This document shows, piece after piece, positions 44,990-54,464 of a stretch of 64,000 nt of DNA. The notes beneath the pieces were generated by a model. It worked only from the letters and a program-made list of their open reading frames with translations. It was not told where the DNA came from and made no database searches. This DNA comes from JAFKKF01 sp038323025 (GTDB lineage: Bacteria; Pseudomonadota; Alphaproteobacteria; Rhizobiales; Kaistiaceae). The DNA is taken from the NCBI GenBank assembly GCA_038323025.1, contig JBBQGL010000001.1, positions 1 through 64,000 on the forward strand. The letters run 5' to 3'. The first letter of the stretch is position 1, and every line of letters begins with the position of its first letter. Made by a program: the position numbers and the translations under genes.

Positions 44990-46156
44990 TCAATTGAGTT
45001 CGTCCCCCAGCACTTCCAGGGCCCAGCGCATGGCGGCGTTGCCCGATGGAACGCCGGCATAGACGGCAGCCTGCTTGATCAGCGCGCGCAGCTCGTCCGG
45101 CGTGACCCCGTTCCGTATGGCGCCGCGCGCATGAATCTTGAACTCTTCCTCACGATGGAGCGCGGCCATCATCGCGACCGTGAGCATCGAGCGGGTCTTC
45201 CAGGGCAGGGCAGGGTCGCCCCAGATCTCCGCCCATGCCGCGCGCGTGATGAAGTCCTGCCAGGGCTTCGCGAAAGCGCCCGCGTTGGCAAGAGCGCGCT
45301 CGACGAATTCGGAGCCGAGCACTGCCTTCCGGTTGACCAGGCCGTCGTCAAACGTTGGGCCGGCCTGACGCCGTCCCGCGCGGTCCAGGAACGTCGCAAT
45401 GTAGGGATTCACAAGGTCGGGGCGCTCCGCGACGAGAATGTGGGCGAGCCGGGGGACGACCACGAGTTCCGCATCGGGAATGCGGGCAAGCAGGTCGAGC
45501 GACATGGCAACCGGCGTGGCAGGATCCGCGGCTCCGACGATGATCATGGTCGGCGCCCTGATGCCGCCAATCCGCTCGGGCAGGTCGAGGGTCGCGATGA
45601 CACCGCAGCACACCGCGTAGCCGCGCCAGTCCTTCGGGAACCGCCGGCGAAAGGCGTCGATTACCTCCGGCGAGGCCTTGCCGAATTCCTGGGTGAACCA
45701 GCGCGGCACGAGCACCGTTTCGATGAATGAGCCGTAGCCTTCGCGCCGGGCAACGGTCTCGCGATCGCGATAGAACTGCGCGTCCATCTTCGCGGAAGTC
45801 GACACCAACACGAGGCGGTCGAGCTTCTGCGGGTGGCGGAGGGCGAAGGCCTGGCCCATCATCCCCCCGAGCGAAAGCCCGACGATGTGGGCCTTGGCGA
45901 TATCGAGCGCGTCGAGCAGTCCCGCCAGGTCGTCGGCCAGATCGTCGACGGTCGCAGGGCGGTCGATGACCTCGGAAGAGCCATGGCCCCGGATGTCGTA
46001 GCGCAGGCAGCGGTAGCGGCCGGCGAAGGCGGCGACCTGTGCATCCCACATTTCAAGCGACGCGCCGATCGAGTGGGAAAACACAATTGTCGGGGCACCG
46101 GCCGGACCGGTCAGTTCGTAATGGAGATTGACGCCGTTGGCTTTGACGTGGGGCAT
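44990..46156 (-). CDS. pcaL: 3-oxoadipate enol-lactonase / 4-carboxymuconolactone decarboxylase fusion
   Basis: A 388-residue fusion. The first about 260 residues are an alpha/beta hydrolase (PcaD) with the nucleophile elbow GLSLGGMMG and a late histidine in RLAHILV. The last 110 residues are a carboxymuconolactone decarboxylase domain (PcaC) with the HREEEFKIHARGA motif. PcaC acts before PcaD in the pathway, so the fusion joins two consecutive steps. One base separates it from pcaB. Confidence 0.94.
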   Translation of the reverse strand: MPHVKANGVNLHYELTGPAGAPTIVFSHSIGASLEMWDAQVAAFAGRYRCLRYDIRGHGSSEVIDRPATVDDLADDLAGLLDALDIAKAHIVGLSLGGMMGQAFALRHPQKLDRLVLVSTSAKMDAQFYRDRETVARREGYGSFIETVLVPRWFTQEFGKASPEVIDAFRRRFPKDWRGYAVCCGVIATLDLPERIGGIRAPTMIIVGAADPATPVAMSLDLLARIPDAELVVVPRLAHILVAERPDLVNPYIATFLDRAGRRQAGPTFDDGLVNRKAVLGSEFVERALANAGAFAKPWQDFITRAAWAEIWGDPALPWKTRSMLTVAMMAALHREEEFKIHARGAIRNGVTPDELRALIKQAAVYAGVPSGNAAMRWALEVLGDELN

Positions 46157-46157
46157 G

Positions 46158-47516
46158 TCAGCGCTTCTTTGGGTTGGATTTGAAGGCGGCAAGCGCCCGA
46201 TCGGTCATGGCGGCGCCCGCATCCAGGGCCGGCGTCAGATCGAAGGCTGCCGTGACGGCATTTCGCAGTGCCGCGGGGATTTCAGGCTTCTCCTCGAGCG
46301 CCGACCCTAGTGGTATTCCTGTCTCCCGTACGGAGTCAGCCGCCTCGGCCACGAGCCGGTGCGCGGCGTCGCGTCCGAGGCCCGGCGCGAGCACCGCGGC
46401 AACCGCGTCGGAAAACAGGAGGCCTTTGGTGAGGTCGAGGTTGGCGCGCATGCGGCTGGCGTCGACCACGAGTCCCTCGGCGAGGGCGCGGGCCTCGCGC
46501 AATGCCCCCGAGGCGAGGCCGAACAGCTGGGGCAGGGCGTGCCATTCCGCGTGCCACGCGCCGGCCGACCTCTGGCCGGCGGCGGCCATGCTCGCGATCA
46601 GCGTGCCGGCGAGGCCCGATGACGCTGCGTGCGCCGCGAGGATCACGGTGGAAGAGACCGGGTTGCGCTTATGCGGCATCGCCGACGACCCGCCCCGGCC
46701 GGCGGCGTGCGGCTCGGAAACTTCGCCGACCTCGGTCGATGAGAGATGCACGACGTCGGTCGCTATTTTCGCCAGACTGCCGACCAAAATGGCGAGCCAT
46801 GCGCCGGTGGCGGCGATGCGGTTGCGGCTCGTGTGCCATGCGATCGCCGTCGTCTCCAGGCCAAGCTCGGCGGCGAAGTCTTCCGCCACTGCCGGTCCTT
46901 TCTCGCCGAGGGCGGCGAGGGTACCGACCGGTCCGCCAAGCGAGGCGGCAAGCGCCAGCCGACGGACGCGGGCATAGTCGTTCGCCGCTTCCGCGATCCC
47001 CGACAGCCAGCCCGCGACTGCAAAGCCGAAGGTAATTGGCGCGGCGTGCTGGCCGTAGCTCCGTCCGACCTGGGGAGCCCGCCGGTGGGTGCGGGCGAGC
47101 TGCGCCAGGCCGGCGGTGATCGCGGCAAGGTCCGCCTCGATCAGGTCGAGGGCCCGTCGCATCAGCAGCGCGTTGGACGTATCGACGATGTCCTGACTTG
47201 TGGTGCCGTGGTGGAAATGCGGGCGCAGCTTCTCTGGGAGCTTCGCCTCGACCGCCTTCACGAAGGGGATGGCAACCACCCCGGCATCGGCGGTTTTGAC
47301 ACCCAGCAGCCCAAGGTCGAAGTCGGCCGGGGTCATCTTCTCCAGCGCGACGGCCAAGGCCTTCGGTGCGAGGCCATGCTTCGCCCCGGCGCGCGCCAGA
47401 GCAGCCTCGGCCTTCAGCATCGCCGCCAGACGGGACTCGTCCGAGAAGACGGCGCGCATCGCGTCCGTCGCGAAAAGCGGGCCGAGCAAGGACGAGTCGA
47501 TTGCGGCAAAAGTCAT
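46158..47516 (-). CDS. pcaB: 3-carboxy-cis,cis-muconate cycloisomerase
   Basis: A 452-residue member of the fumarase/aspartase superfamily, with the signature GGSSAMPHKRNPV and HHGTTSQDIVDTSNA. It cyclises the muconate made by PcaHG to 4-carboxymuconolactone. It opens the Pca part of the run, 41 bp after livM. Confidence 0.94.
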   Translation of the reverse strand: MTFAAIDSSLLGPLFATDAMRAVFSDESRLAAMLKAEAALARAGAKHGLAPKALAVALEKMTPADFDLGLLGVKTADAGVVAIPFVKAVEAKLPEKLRPHFHHGTTSQDIVDTSNALLMRRALDLIEADLAAITAGLAQLARTHRRAPQVGRSYGQHAAPITFGFAVAGWLSGIAEAANDYARVRRLALAASLGGPVGTLAALGEKGPAVAEDFAAELGLETTAIAWHTSRNRIAATGAWLAILVGSLAKIATDVVHLSSTEVGEVSEPHAAGRGGSSAMPHKRNPVSSTVILAAHAASSGLAGTLIASMAAAGQRSAGAWHAEWHALPQLFGLASGALREARALAEGLVVDASRMRANLDLTKGLLFSDAVAAVLAPGLGRDAAHRLVAEAADSVRETGIPLGSALEEKPEIPAALRNAVTAAFDLTPALDAGAAMTDRALAAFKSNPKKR

Positions 47517-47557
47517 CGCGACCTGTAGTGTCGAGGATGCCCCGGCATTATAGCGCC

Positions 47558-48643
47558 CTAATCTGGTTTGCTCTCAAACTCTTCAGTCCCGGAAATCGTC
47601 AGGTGCCGGCGCACCGGAAAGACGTGAACGTCGAAGCGCTGGGCGAATAGGCCCCACAGTCCCTTGGGCGCGACCAGCATGACGGCGGCAGCGAGGGTGC
47701 CGAGGGTGATCAGGTACCAGGTGCCGAAGTGGGCCAGGTAGTCCTGCAGGAAATAGAGGACGATAGCGCCGACGATCGGCCCCTCGATCGTGCCGATGCC
47801 GCCGATGACGACGATGAAGATCACGTAAGCGGTCCAGTCGGTGACGGAAAATGCGGCGTCGGGCGAAACGCGCGCCTTTTGCAGATAGATGAGCGCGCCG
47901 ACCATTCCGGTGCCGAACGCGGCGATGACGTAGATCGCGAGGCGGGTGCGGAAGGAGTCGACGCCGAGGCTGACCGCCGCGGCCTCCGAATCCCGGATCG
48001 CGGCCAGCGCCAGTCCCCGGCGCGAGCGGAGCAGCAGGTAGACAAGCGCCATGGTGCCGAGCAGGAGCGCGAGCGCCAGCCAGTACACCGCGATGTCGCG
48101 GGCGGCGGGGGTGCGCACGTCGAAGGTCGCTGCGATCCACTTCAGCCCGAACATCTGGTTGGTGATGTCGGGCCCGAGCGACGTCCCGGTGCCGCCACCG
48201 AGGGTGGTCTTGAACTGCGCCAGCACCAGTCGAAAGACCTCCGCCGCCACCCACGTCCCGATGGCGAAGTAGGCGCCGCGCAGGCGAAAGACGACCAGGG
48301 CCGTGGGCAGCGCGAGGATTGCGGCGACCACGCCGCCGATGAGGATGCCGAGCAGGGGATCAAGGCCCGCGATCAGTGCGGCGGCAAAGAGCGCATAGGC
48401 GCCGAGCCCGACGAACGCCTGCTGCCCGACGGAGACGAGTCCCGCATAGCCGGCTAACAAATTCCAGTACTGCGCCAGTGACAGCATGGTGAAGACGAAG
48501 AAGAGGTTCTGGAGAAGCGCGCGGCCGGCGAATATCGGCAGGAACAGAAGCGCGGCAGCGACAAGGGCAAACGCGGTGAAGCGAATGGCCATGCCGTGCG
48601 TCGCAGTAAACGGGGGCGGTGAGGCGGAGGATGCGACGGTCAT
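47558..48643 (-). CDS. livM: Branched-chain-type ABC transporter permease (LivM)
   Basis: A 361-residue permease with about nine to ten membrane helices. Features include AQYWNLLAGYAGLVSVGQQAFVG and GGIGTIEGPIVGA. The start at ATG 48643 is 10 bp after the LivH stop. With LivH it forms the channel of the importer encoded here. Confidence 0.9.
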   Translation of the reverse strand: MTVASSASPPPFTATHGMAIRFTAFALVAAALLFLPIFAGRALLQNLFFVFTMLSLAQYWNLLAGYAGLVSVGQQAFVGLGAYALFAAALIAGLDPLLGILIGGVVAAILALPTALVVFRLRGAYFAIGTWVAAEVFRLVLAQFKTTLGGGTGTSLGPDITNQMFGLKWIAATFDVRTPAARDIAVYWLALALLLGTMALVYLLLRSRRGLALAAIRDSEAAAVSLGVDSFRTRLAIYVIAAFGTGMVGALIYLQKARVSPDAAFSVTDWTAYVIFIVVIGGIGTIEGPIVGAIVLYFLQDYLAHFGTWYLITLGTLAAAVMLVAPKGLWGLFAQRFDVHVFPVRRHLTISGTEEFESKPD

Positions 48644-48653
48644 CGACCCGGCC

Positions 48654-49535
48654 TCAGTCGAAGGCGCGCGGGAAGAAGCCGCGCGGCCGCAGGATGAGGA
48701 CGACCAGGAAGGCGACATGCCCGGAAAGGATCTGCCATTCCGGATTGATGCGGGCGCCGACCGTCTGCGCGACGCCGATGACGAAGCCGCCGGCCAGCGT
48801 CCCCCAAAGGCTGCCGAGCCCGCCGACGATCACGGCCTCGAAGGCGTAGATCAGCCGCGCCGGCCCGGTGGTCGGGTCGAAGGTGGAGCGGCTGCCGAGG
48901 AAGAAGGCGGCGACGGCGCAGACGGCCAGCGCCAGTCCCATGGCGATCGCATAGATGTTCTGGTTGTTGATGCCCATCAACTGCGCCGTGCCGGTATCGT
49001 CGGAGGTGGCGCGCAGGGCGCGGCCGAGGCGCGTGCGGTAGAAGAGCTGGTTCAGCCCGAGGATCACGACGATCGCTGCCGCCAGACTGAGGAGCGGCAT
49101 GATTCCGACCGCGATGCCGCCGCCGAGCGGCACCGAAATCCCGGCGAGGCTGCCGATCGGCAGGCGGCGGGTATCGGCCGAAAAGCCTTCGAGGAGCCCG
49201 TTCTGGATGACGATCGAAAGGCCGAAGGTCACCAGTAGCGGGGGGAGAATATCTTCCCCGAGGGTGCGATTGAGGAGGTAGCGCTGGAGCAGGTAGCCGA
49301 GCGCGAACATCACCGGCACCGCGATGGCGAAGGCGAGAAGGGTGTCGACGCCGGCGAACTGCGCGAGCGCGAGGATCAGGAATGCGGCGGCGATTATCAG
49401 ATCGCCATGGGCGAGGTTGACCAGCCGCATGATCCCGAAAATGAGCGACAGGCCCGTGGCGTAAAGGGCGTAGAGGCCGCCCAGCAGAATCCCCTGGATG
49501 ACGGTATCGAGCCAGACTAGGAGCGCGGCGGGCAT
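48654..49535 (-). CDS. livH: Branched-chain-type ABC transporter permease (LivH)
   Basis: A 293-residue permease, hydrophobic throughout, with the family segments GLSLIFGIMRLVNLAHGDLI and FEAVIVGGLGSLWGTLAGG. Four bases after livF. Confidence 0.92.
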   Translation of the reverse strand: MPAALLVWLDTVIQGILLGGLYALYATGLSLIFGIMRLVNLAHGDLIIAAAFLILALAQFAGVDTLLAFAIAVPVMFALGYLLQRYLLNRTLGEDILPPLLVTFGLSIVIQNGLLEGFSADTRRLPIGSLAGISVPLGGGIAVGIMPLLSLAAAIVVILGLNQLFYRTRLGRALRATSDDTGTAQLMGINNQNIYAIAMGLALAVCAVAAFFLGSRSTFDPTTGPARLIYAFEAVIVGGLGSLWGTLAGGFVIGVAQTVGARINPEWQILSGHVAFLVVLILRPRGFFPRAFD

Positions 49536-49539
49536 CGGA

Positions 49540-50235
49540 TCAGATACCGAAATAGGCGGCGTGGATGGCGTCGCGGGTAAGCTCGCCCGGTTTGCCGGAA
49601 AGCGTCATGCGGCCTTCCTGAAAGCAATAGACGCGATCGGAGACGGCGAGCGCCTGGACGATATCCTGTTCGACGATGATCACGGCAGCGCCCTCCGCCT
49701 TGATCGTCGGCAGCGCGGCGTAGATGTCACGAATGACGATCGGTGCGAGGCCGAGGCTGATCTCGTCGCAGAGCAGCAGGCGCGGGTCGGCCATCAGGGC
49801 GCGCCCGATCGCGCACATCTGCTGCTGGCCGCCGGAGAGGGTGGTCGCGGGCTGGTGACGGCGCTCCGCCAGAACGGGGAAGAGCTCGTAGATGCGCGCC
49901 AGCGTCCAGCGGCCACTGCGCCGATGACCGCCGACGAGGAGGTTCTCCTCGACCGAGAGCGATGGGAAGAGCCGCCGCCCTTCCGGGACGAGAACCAGTC
50001 CGCGCGCTACGTTGTCGAAGGCGCGGGCGCCGCCGATGTCCGCCCCGTCGAAGCGGATGGTGCCGGGAGAACTGGGCAGCAGCCCGGCGAGGGTCTTCAG
50101 GAACGTCGACTTGCCGGCGCCGTTGGCGCCGATGATGGCGACGGTCTCGCCGTTCTCGACGGCGATGCTGATCCCGAACAGGGCCTGGAAGTCGCCGTAG
50201 AAGGCCGTCAGGTCGTGGGTTTCGAGGAGGGCCAT
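49540..50235 (-). CDS. livF: Branched-chain-type ABC transporter ATPase (LivF)
   Basis: A 231-residue ATPase with Walker A GANGAGKST, signature LSGGQQQMCAIGRAL and Walker B LLLCDEISLGLAP. Its start shares one base with the livG stop (TGATG). Confidence 0.94.
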   Translation of the reverse strand: MALLETHDLTAFYGDFQALFGISIAVENGETVAIIGANGAGKSTFLKTLAGLLPSSPGTIRFDGADIGGARAFDNVARGLVLVPEGRRLFPSLSVEENLLVGGHRRSGRWTLARIYELFPVLAERRHQPATTLSGGQQQMCAIGRALMADPRLLLCDEISLGLAPIVIRDIYAALPTIKAEGAAVIIVEQDIVQALAVSDRVYCFQEGRMTLSGKPGELTRDAIHAAYFGI

Positions 50236-50951
50236 CAGGCTTCGATGCCCAGGTAGATTTCACGCACCGGCCGGGACGACATGACCGTGCGCGGTTCGCC
50301 ATCGGCAATCCTGCGGCCAAAATTCAGGACCGTCAGGCGGTCGACGACGGCGATGAGCGCGTGCACGACGTGCTCGATCCACACGATGGTGACGCCGCGG
50401 GCGCGTATGTCGCGGATGGTGGCGACCAGGTCGCCGCATTCGCTTTCGGTCAGCCCGCCGGCGATCTCGTCGAGAAGGAGGATGCGCGGCTCGGTGGCGA
50501 GCGCGCGGGCGAGTTCCAGCCGCTTCAGCTGCAGCAGCGTCAGCGATCCCGCCCGGCGATTGGCGAAGCGGAGGAGACCGGTGCGGGACAGCACTTCCCG
50601 GCAGGTATCGGTGACCTCGGCTTCGTTGCGTTTGCGGCAATGGGTAGCACCGACGAGCAGGTTCTCGAAGACCGTGAGGTTCGCGAACGGCTGCGGAATC
50701 TGAAACGACCGGGCGACGCCGGCCCTTGCCCGCTCCTGTGGCGGCGCGGAGGTTATGTCCTTCCCGTCGAGACGGATGGTGCCCGTGTCGGCGCGAAGCG
50801 CCCCCGTGATCAGGTTGAACAGCGACGTCTTGCCGGCGCCGTTTGGCCCGATGATGCCAAGCGCCGAGCCGGCCTCGACGGCAAGGTCGAGGTTGTCCGC
50901 AACGACCACCGAGCCGAAGGCCTTGGTCAACTTCTCAATCTCGAGGATCAC
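50235..50951 (-). CDS. livG: Branched-chain-type ABC transporter ATPase (LivG)
   Basis: A 238-residue ATPase with Walker A GPNGAGKTSL, a signature region replaced by SLTLLQLKRLELARAL (a common variant in LivG) and Walker B ILLLDEIAGGL. It heterodimerises with LivF. Separated from the binding-protein gene by 109 bp that contain a strong hairpin. Confidence 0.93.
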   Translation of the reverse strand: MILEIEKLTKAFGSVVVADNLDLAVEAGSALGIIGPNGAGKTSLFNLITGALRADTGTIRLDGKDITSAPPQERARAGVARSFQIPQPFANLTVFENLLVGATHCRKRNEAEVTDTCREVLSRTGLLRFANRRAGSLTLLQLKRLELARALATEPRILLLDEIAGGLTESECGDLVATIRDIRARGVTIVWIEHVVHALIAVVDRLTVLNFGRRIADGEPRTVMSSRPVREIYLGIEA

Positions 50952-51022
50952 AGGCGGGCCGCCTCAAAATCTGACGTCACTGGCGGGCCAATAGACACCA
51001 CGAACGCTTCGGCAGGGAAATC

Positions 51023-51045
51023 GGGGAGGCGGTGTCCGCCTCCCC
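51023..51045 (-). promoter_or_regulatory. Perfect 10-bp hairpin between binding-protein gene and livG
   Basis: GGGGAGGCGG and CCGCCTCCCC pair around a 3-base loop, 16 bp after the binding-protein stop. No T-run follows, so it is more likely an RNA-stabilising or partial-termination hairpin that keeps the binding protein at higher level than the membrane subunits. Confidence 0.7.
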
Positions 51046-51060
51046 GGGTGCCGGGCAATC

Positions 51061-52392
51061 TCAGTAGGTGATCGCTTCCATCTTGCCGCCGGCCGGGATC
51101 TGCGGCGCGTGGCTGTTATCGACAATCACCAGCTCGAACTTGCCGTCGCTCTTGCGGCGCCATTGCCCGCCGACCAGCGGGGTCTTGCAGACGTTCTTTG
51201 CCGCGAAGGGCGGCAGGTTGGCGCCGTCCCACTTCACCGGCCCGGTAATCGTCTGCAGGTCGGTCGCCTGGATCGTCTTGACCAGCGAGTCGGCATCCTT
51301 CGGGTCTTCGGCCCGCCTGATGACGTCGGTCGCCACCTCGAGCAGCGAGTGCACAAAACCGATCGGCTGCGTCCACGGACGGCCGGAGTCCGCCTCGTAT
51401 GCCTTGGCCAGCTCCGCCGCCGACTGCCCGGTCAGCGATGACTTGAAGGGGTGGCTTGGCGTCCACCAGACTTCCGACGACAGGTTGTGGCCGGCGGCGC
51501 CGAGAACCTCGACCGAGTCGGGGAAGAGAATGGCCTTGCCGACTGTGATCGCCTTGGGCTTGAAGTTCTGCTGGTTGGCCTGGTTGCGGAAGGTGGTGAA
51601 ATCCGGCGGGAGCACGACCCCCGTGACGATTTCCGCGTTGGCGTTCTTGAAGGCCGTGATCTGCGCCGAAAAGTCGTCGGTCAAATCCTGGTAGCGGCCG
51701 GGATCGGTAACCTTGTAGCCCGCCTTGGTGAAGGCTGGCGGCACGCCGTTAACCGGATCGCCCCAGGCATTGCCGTCGGCGTCGTTCGGGAAAAGGCCGC
51801 CGATCTGCTTGTTGGTGTCGAGCTGGTTCCACATGCTGGTGAAGACGGCGATGATGTCTTCGAGGCCCCAGAAGTAGTGATAGGTGTAGTTGAAGGGCTT
51901 CCACGCCGGCGGTCCGCCTGCAGGGTTGGCCTGGCGGCCGATGAAATAGGGCTGCCACGGGGAGTTGGTCGAGATGCAGGGCATCTCCTCGATCTCGCAC
52001 TGGGTGGAGACGGGGTTCACGGTCTCCGGGGTCTCCGCCGTCAGCATCAGGTCGATCTTTTCCTCGACGATCAGCTGCTTGGCGACCTCGGCGGCGCGGT
52101 TCGGATCCGACTGACTGTCCTTGACGACGATCTCGACATCGAAGGTGCCGCCGGCGCCCTTGATGCCGTCCTTCACGATTCCCTTGAAGGCCTTGATGTT
52201 GAAGTTGTCGGATGCCGCGAACGCTGCGAGCGGCCCGGTCTGCGGGGTTACGAAGCCGAGCTTCAGCTTGGTGTTGGCCGCATGTACGGCAGGCGAGAAT
52301 ATCGGCCCGGCGGCAATCACCGCCCCGGCCGCGGCTCCCGTCTGCAAAAGCTTTCTGCGGCTAAGGCCGCCCTTGGCGGTACGCTCTGACAT
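51061..52392 (-). CDS. ABC transporter substrate-binding protein (branched-chain type, Tat signal)
   Basis: A 443-residue type I periplasmic binding protein with a twin-arginine signal (SRRKLLQTGAAAGAVIAAGP). Mature part begins near AANTKLKLGFVTPQTGPLAAF. It belongs to the amide/branched-chain group, members of which bind aromatic acids in several degradation clusters. Being between the ring-cleavage dioxygenase and the transporter subunits, it most likely captures an aromatic compound; the ligand cannot be read. Confidence 0.88.
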   Translation of the reverse strand: MSERTAKGGLSRRKLLQTGAAAGAVIAAGPIFSPAVHAANTKLKLGFVTPQTGPLAAFAASDNFNIKAFKGIVKDGIKGAGGTFDVEIVVKDSQSDPNRAAEVAKQLIVEEKIDLMLTAETPETVNPVSTQCEIEEMPCISTNSPWQPYFIGRQANPAGGPPAWKPFNYTYHYFWGLEDIIAVFTSMWNQLDTNKQIGGLFPNDADGNAWGDPVNGVPPAFTKAGYKVTDPGRYQDLTDDFSAQITAFKNANAEIVTGVVLPPDFTTFRNQANQQNFKPKAITVGKAILFPDSVEVLGAAGHNLSSEVWWTPSHPFKSSLTGQSAAELAKAYEADSGRPWTQPIGFVHSLLEVATDVIRRAEDPKDADSLVKTIQATDLQTITGPVKWDGANLPPFAAKNVCKTPLVGGQWRRKSDGKFELVIVDNSHAPQIPAGGKMEAITY

Positions 52393-52476
52393 CGTTTTGT
52401 TCCTCCCTGGTCAAGCGCCGTTGGGGCGCCTTCATGTTCAGTTGCGCTGGCGGGATACCCGCCTCCGCCTGGCCTG

Positions 52477-53445
52477 CTAGGCGTCGAGGTAGCTCGGCAC
52501 CTTTATCTTCTCCAGCGGCGCGACGATTTCGGCGCGCCGGCTCTCGAACCAGGGCGGCAGCAGCATCTTCTGGCCGAGCTTGTCCATCGGCTCGTCGATA
52601 GCGAAGCCGATGTCGCATGTCGCCACCTCGCACAGGATCCCGCCCGGCGAGCGGCAGTAGATCGAATGGAAGTAGTTACGGTCCTTGATCTCGGAGACGT
52701 CGGTGTAGCCGAGGCCTTCGAGGTGCGCCTTGACCACGGTCTGCTCCTTCTCCGTCGGCACGGCAAAGGCGACGTGGTGGACCAGGCCCTGGGCAAACGC
52801 CCAGGTGCCCTGCTTCACGTCGGGCTGGTGGAAGAGATCGATGGTCTTCTGGGCGCCACCCTCGTTGATATTGAAACGGGTGTAGGCGCCTTCGGTCCCG
52901 GCCTTGGTGAAGCCGAGCCCGTCGACGAAGAAGCGCTCCTGCTCCTCCAGATCGCGGACGGCCATGACGACATTGTGGAATCCGCGAACCGCGACATCCT
53001 TGCCGATCTCCGGGGTCGTCCAGCCTTCGGTATGGTCCTTCGCATCCTCGACCATCTCGAATTCGAGCCCGGCGGGATGCGAGAACGGAAGAACCTTCTG
53101 GCTGAAGCGGGTTCCGATGCCAGCGTGCTTCACCTTGTACTGGTCGAAGTGCTTGACCCAGAAGGGAAGCGAGCCGGCCGGCACCGAGTATCCAGTCGAC
53201 CAGATCTGGCCGGTGCCTTTCCGTCCCCTCAGTCCTGCCTGCTTGAACGGGAAGCAGGTCATGACCGACCCGACCTCGGCCTTCTTGTTCGCGTAGTACA
53301 GGTGATAGATCGGCGCCTGACCGTCGAAGAGGACGGTCTGCTTGATCATCCGTTGGCCGACCACCTTGGTGAAGAAATCTATGTCTTCCTGGGCGCCGGC
53401 GGCGCCTGCGGTGACGTGATGAATTCCGTTGACGCGCGCTGCCAT
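52477..53445 (-). CDS. LinE/PcpA-like hydroquinone-type ring-cleavage dioxygenase (VOC family)
   Basis: A 322-residue protein of two vicinal-oxygen-chelate modules. Its start (GIHHVTAGAAGAQEDIDFF) and segment PIYHLYYANK match Sphingobium LinE, a 321-residue chlorohydroquinone dioxygenase. Likely iron ligands are His10 (or His9), His224 and Glu273; the His224-Glu273 spacing of 49 equals that in PcpA. ATG 53445 follows GGGAGGGGC. First gene of the minus-strand run and divergent from the IclR regulator. The related MhqO group has weakly defined substrates, so specificity is open. Confidence 0.82.
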   Translation of the reverse strand: MAARVNGIHHVTAGAAGAQEDIDFFTKVVGQRMIKQTVLFDGQAPIYHLYYANKKAEVGSVMTCFPFKQAGLRGRKGTGQIWSTGYSVPAGSLPFWVKHFDQYKVKHAGIGTRFSQKVLPFSHPAGLEFEMVEDAKDHTEGWTTPEIGKDVAVRGFHNVVMAVRDLEEQERFFVDGLGFTKAGTEGAYTRFNINEGGAQKTIDLFHQPDVKQGTWAFAQGLVHHVAFAVPTEKEQTVVKAHLEGLGYTDVSEIKDRNYFHSIYCRSPGGILCEVATCDIGFAIDEPMDKLGQKMLLPPWFESRRAEIVAPLEKIKVPSYLDA

Positions 53446-53507
53446 GCTGCCCCTCCCGGCGGTCCGTCCAGGCTTCTTGCTGCCATATTTGACAGCGCGG
53501 CCTGATT

Positions 53508-53541
53508 GTTCGATTTTCGAACTTGCGTTCGTATATCGGCC
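53508..53541 (+). promoter_or_regulatory. Tandem GTTCG-N5-CG operator pair, dioxygenase/iclR region
   Basis: A perfect palindrome GTTCGATTTTCGAAC (53508-53522) is followed 19 bp on by the imperfect GTTCGTATATCGGCC (53527-53541). The perfect site is nearer the dioxygenase gene. The pattern resembles the 15-bp site I recall for Pseudomonas PcaR (GTTCGATAATCGCAC). Probable binding site of the IclR protein encoded next to it. Confidence 0.72.
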
Positions 53542-53570
53542 GATATTCTGGCAGGAAAACAGGCGTGTCA

Positions 53571-54392
53571 ATGCGTACAGCCAGCCAAACAGTCCGTCGC
53601 AATACCGTGCCGCCTTCCGACGAGCGCGTCGCTCCGGTTGACAAGGAATTCATGGCCACGCTCGCCAAGGGCCTGGCCGTCCTTGGCGCATTCGGCGAGT
53701 TGCGGCCTTCGATGACGCTGTCAGAGGCGGCGGTTGCGGCGGATCTTTCGCGAGCCACCGCGCGGAGGGTGCTGCGAACGCTTACGGCCCTTGGCTACGT
53801 CGTGCAGGCAGGGCGACAATTCGCACTGGCTCCGCGGATTCTCGAACTTGGCTTCGCGTACCTGTCGACTCAGTCCTGGATCGACCGGGCCGAGCCTCTC
53901 ATGAAGGAACTCAGCCACTCCCTCGACGAATCCTGCTCGGCCGCGATTCTGCAGGGCACCGAGATCGTCTATGTGGCCCGCATGCCGGCGCCCTACCGCA
54001 TACTCTCGACGACGATCGCGGTCGGCACGCGGCTTCCTGCCTTCCATACCTCCCTAGGGCGCATTCAACTCGGCTTCCTGGACAAGGAAGAAATCTGGAG
54101 ACGGCTGAAGTCGATACGGATCGAGCACTACACGCCGACGACCATTACCGATCTTGCGGCGCTGGTCGCCCGGATCAAGGCAGACCGGGACCAGGGGTTC
54201 TCGATCGTCGACGAGGAGCTTGAGCGGGGCCTGAGGTCGCTCGCGGTGCCGATCCTGACGCGCGGCGGCAGGAATGTCGGTGCCATAAACCTCTCGGCCC
54301 ACGCAAGCCGGACCACACGCAATGAGTTGCGGGACCGGTTCCTGCCGCAGCTTGACGCGGTGGCCAAGCAGATCTCCCGCACGCTCCCCTGA
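53571..54392 (+). CDS. IclR-family regulator (PcaR/PobR-like)
   Basis: A 273-residue regulator with an N-terminal winged helix (MTLSEAAVAADLSRATARRVLRTL is the helix-turn-helix region) and a C-terminal effector-binding domain (IAVGTRLPAFHTSLGRIQLG; GFSIVDEELERGLRSLAVPI). The stretch EFMATLAKGLAVLGAF is typical of the PcaR/PobR/CatR group of aromatic-catabolism regulators. The start at ATG 53571 is the most plausible of several. It lies between the two operons that share its likely operators. Confidence 0.9.
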   Translation: MRTASQTVRRNTVPPSDERVAPVDKEFMATLAKGLAVLGAFGELRPSMTLSEAAVAADLSRATARRVLRTLTALGYVVQAGRQFALAPRILELGFAYLSTQSWIDRAEPLMKELSHSLDESCSAAILQGTEIVYVARMPAPYRILSTTIAVGTRLPAFHTSLGRIQLGFLDKEEIWRRLKSIRIEHYTPTTITDLAALVARIKADRDQGFSIVDEELERGLRSLAVPILTRGGRNVGAINLSAHASRTTRNELRDRFLPQLDAVAKQISRTLP

Positions 54393-54464
54393 CACCGGGT
54401 TGTTCAAAGGCCGTTCGGGCAATCACGCTCCCTTGTCATCAGAACGGTCGCGGAATATCATTGC

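Noticed and set aside
52477..53445. Reading the VOC protein as a glyoxalase I
   Set aside because: Length, two-module layout, HHVT start and His-Glu spacing fit LinE/PcpA-type dioxygenases, and the context is aromatic catabolism.
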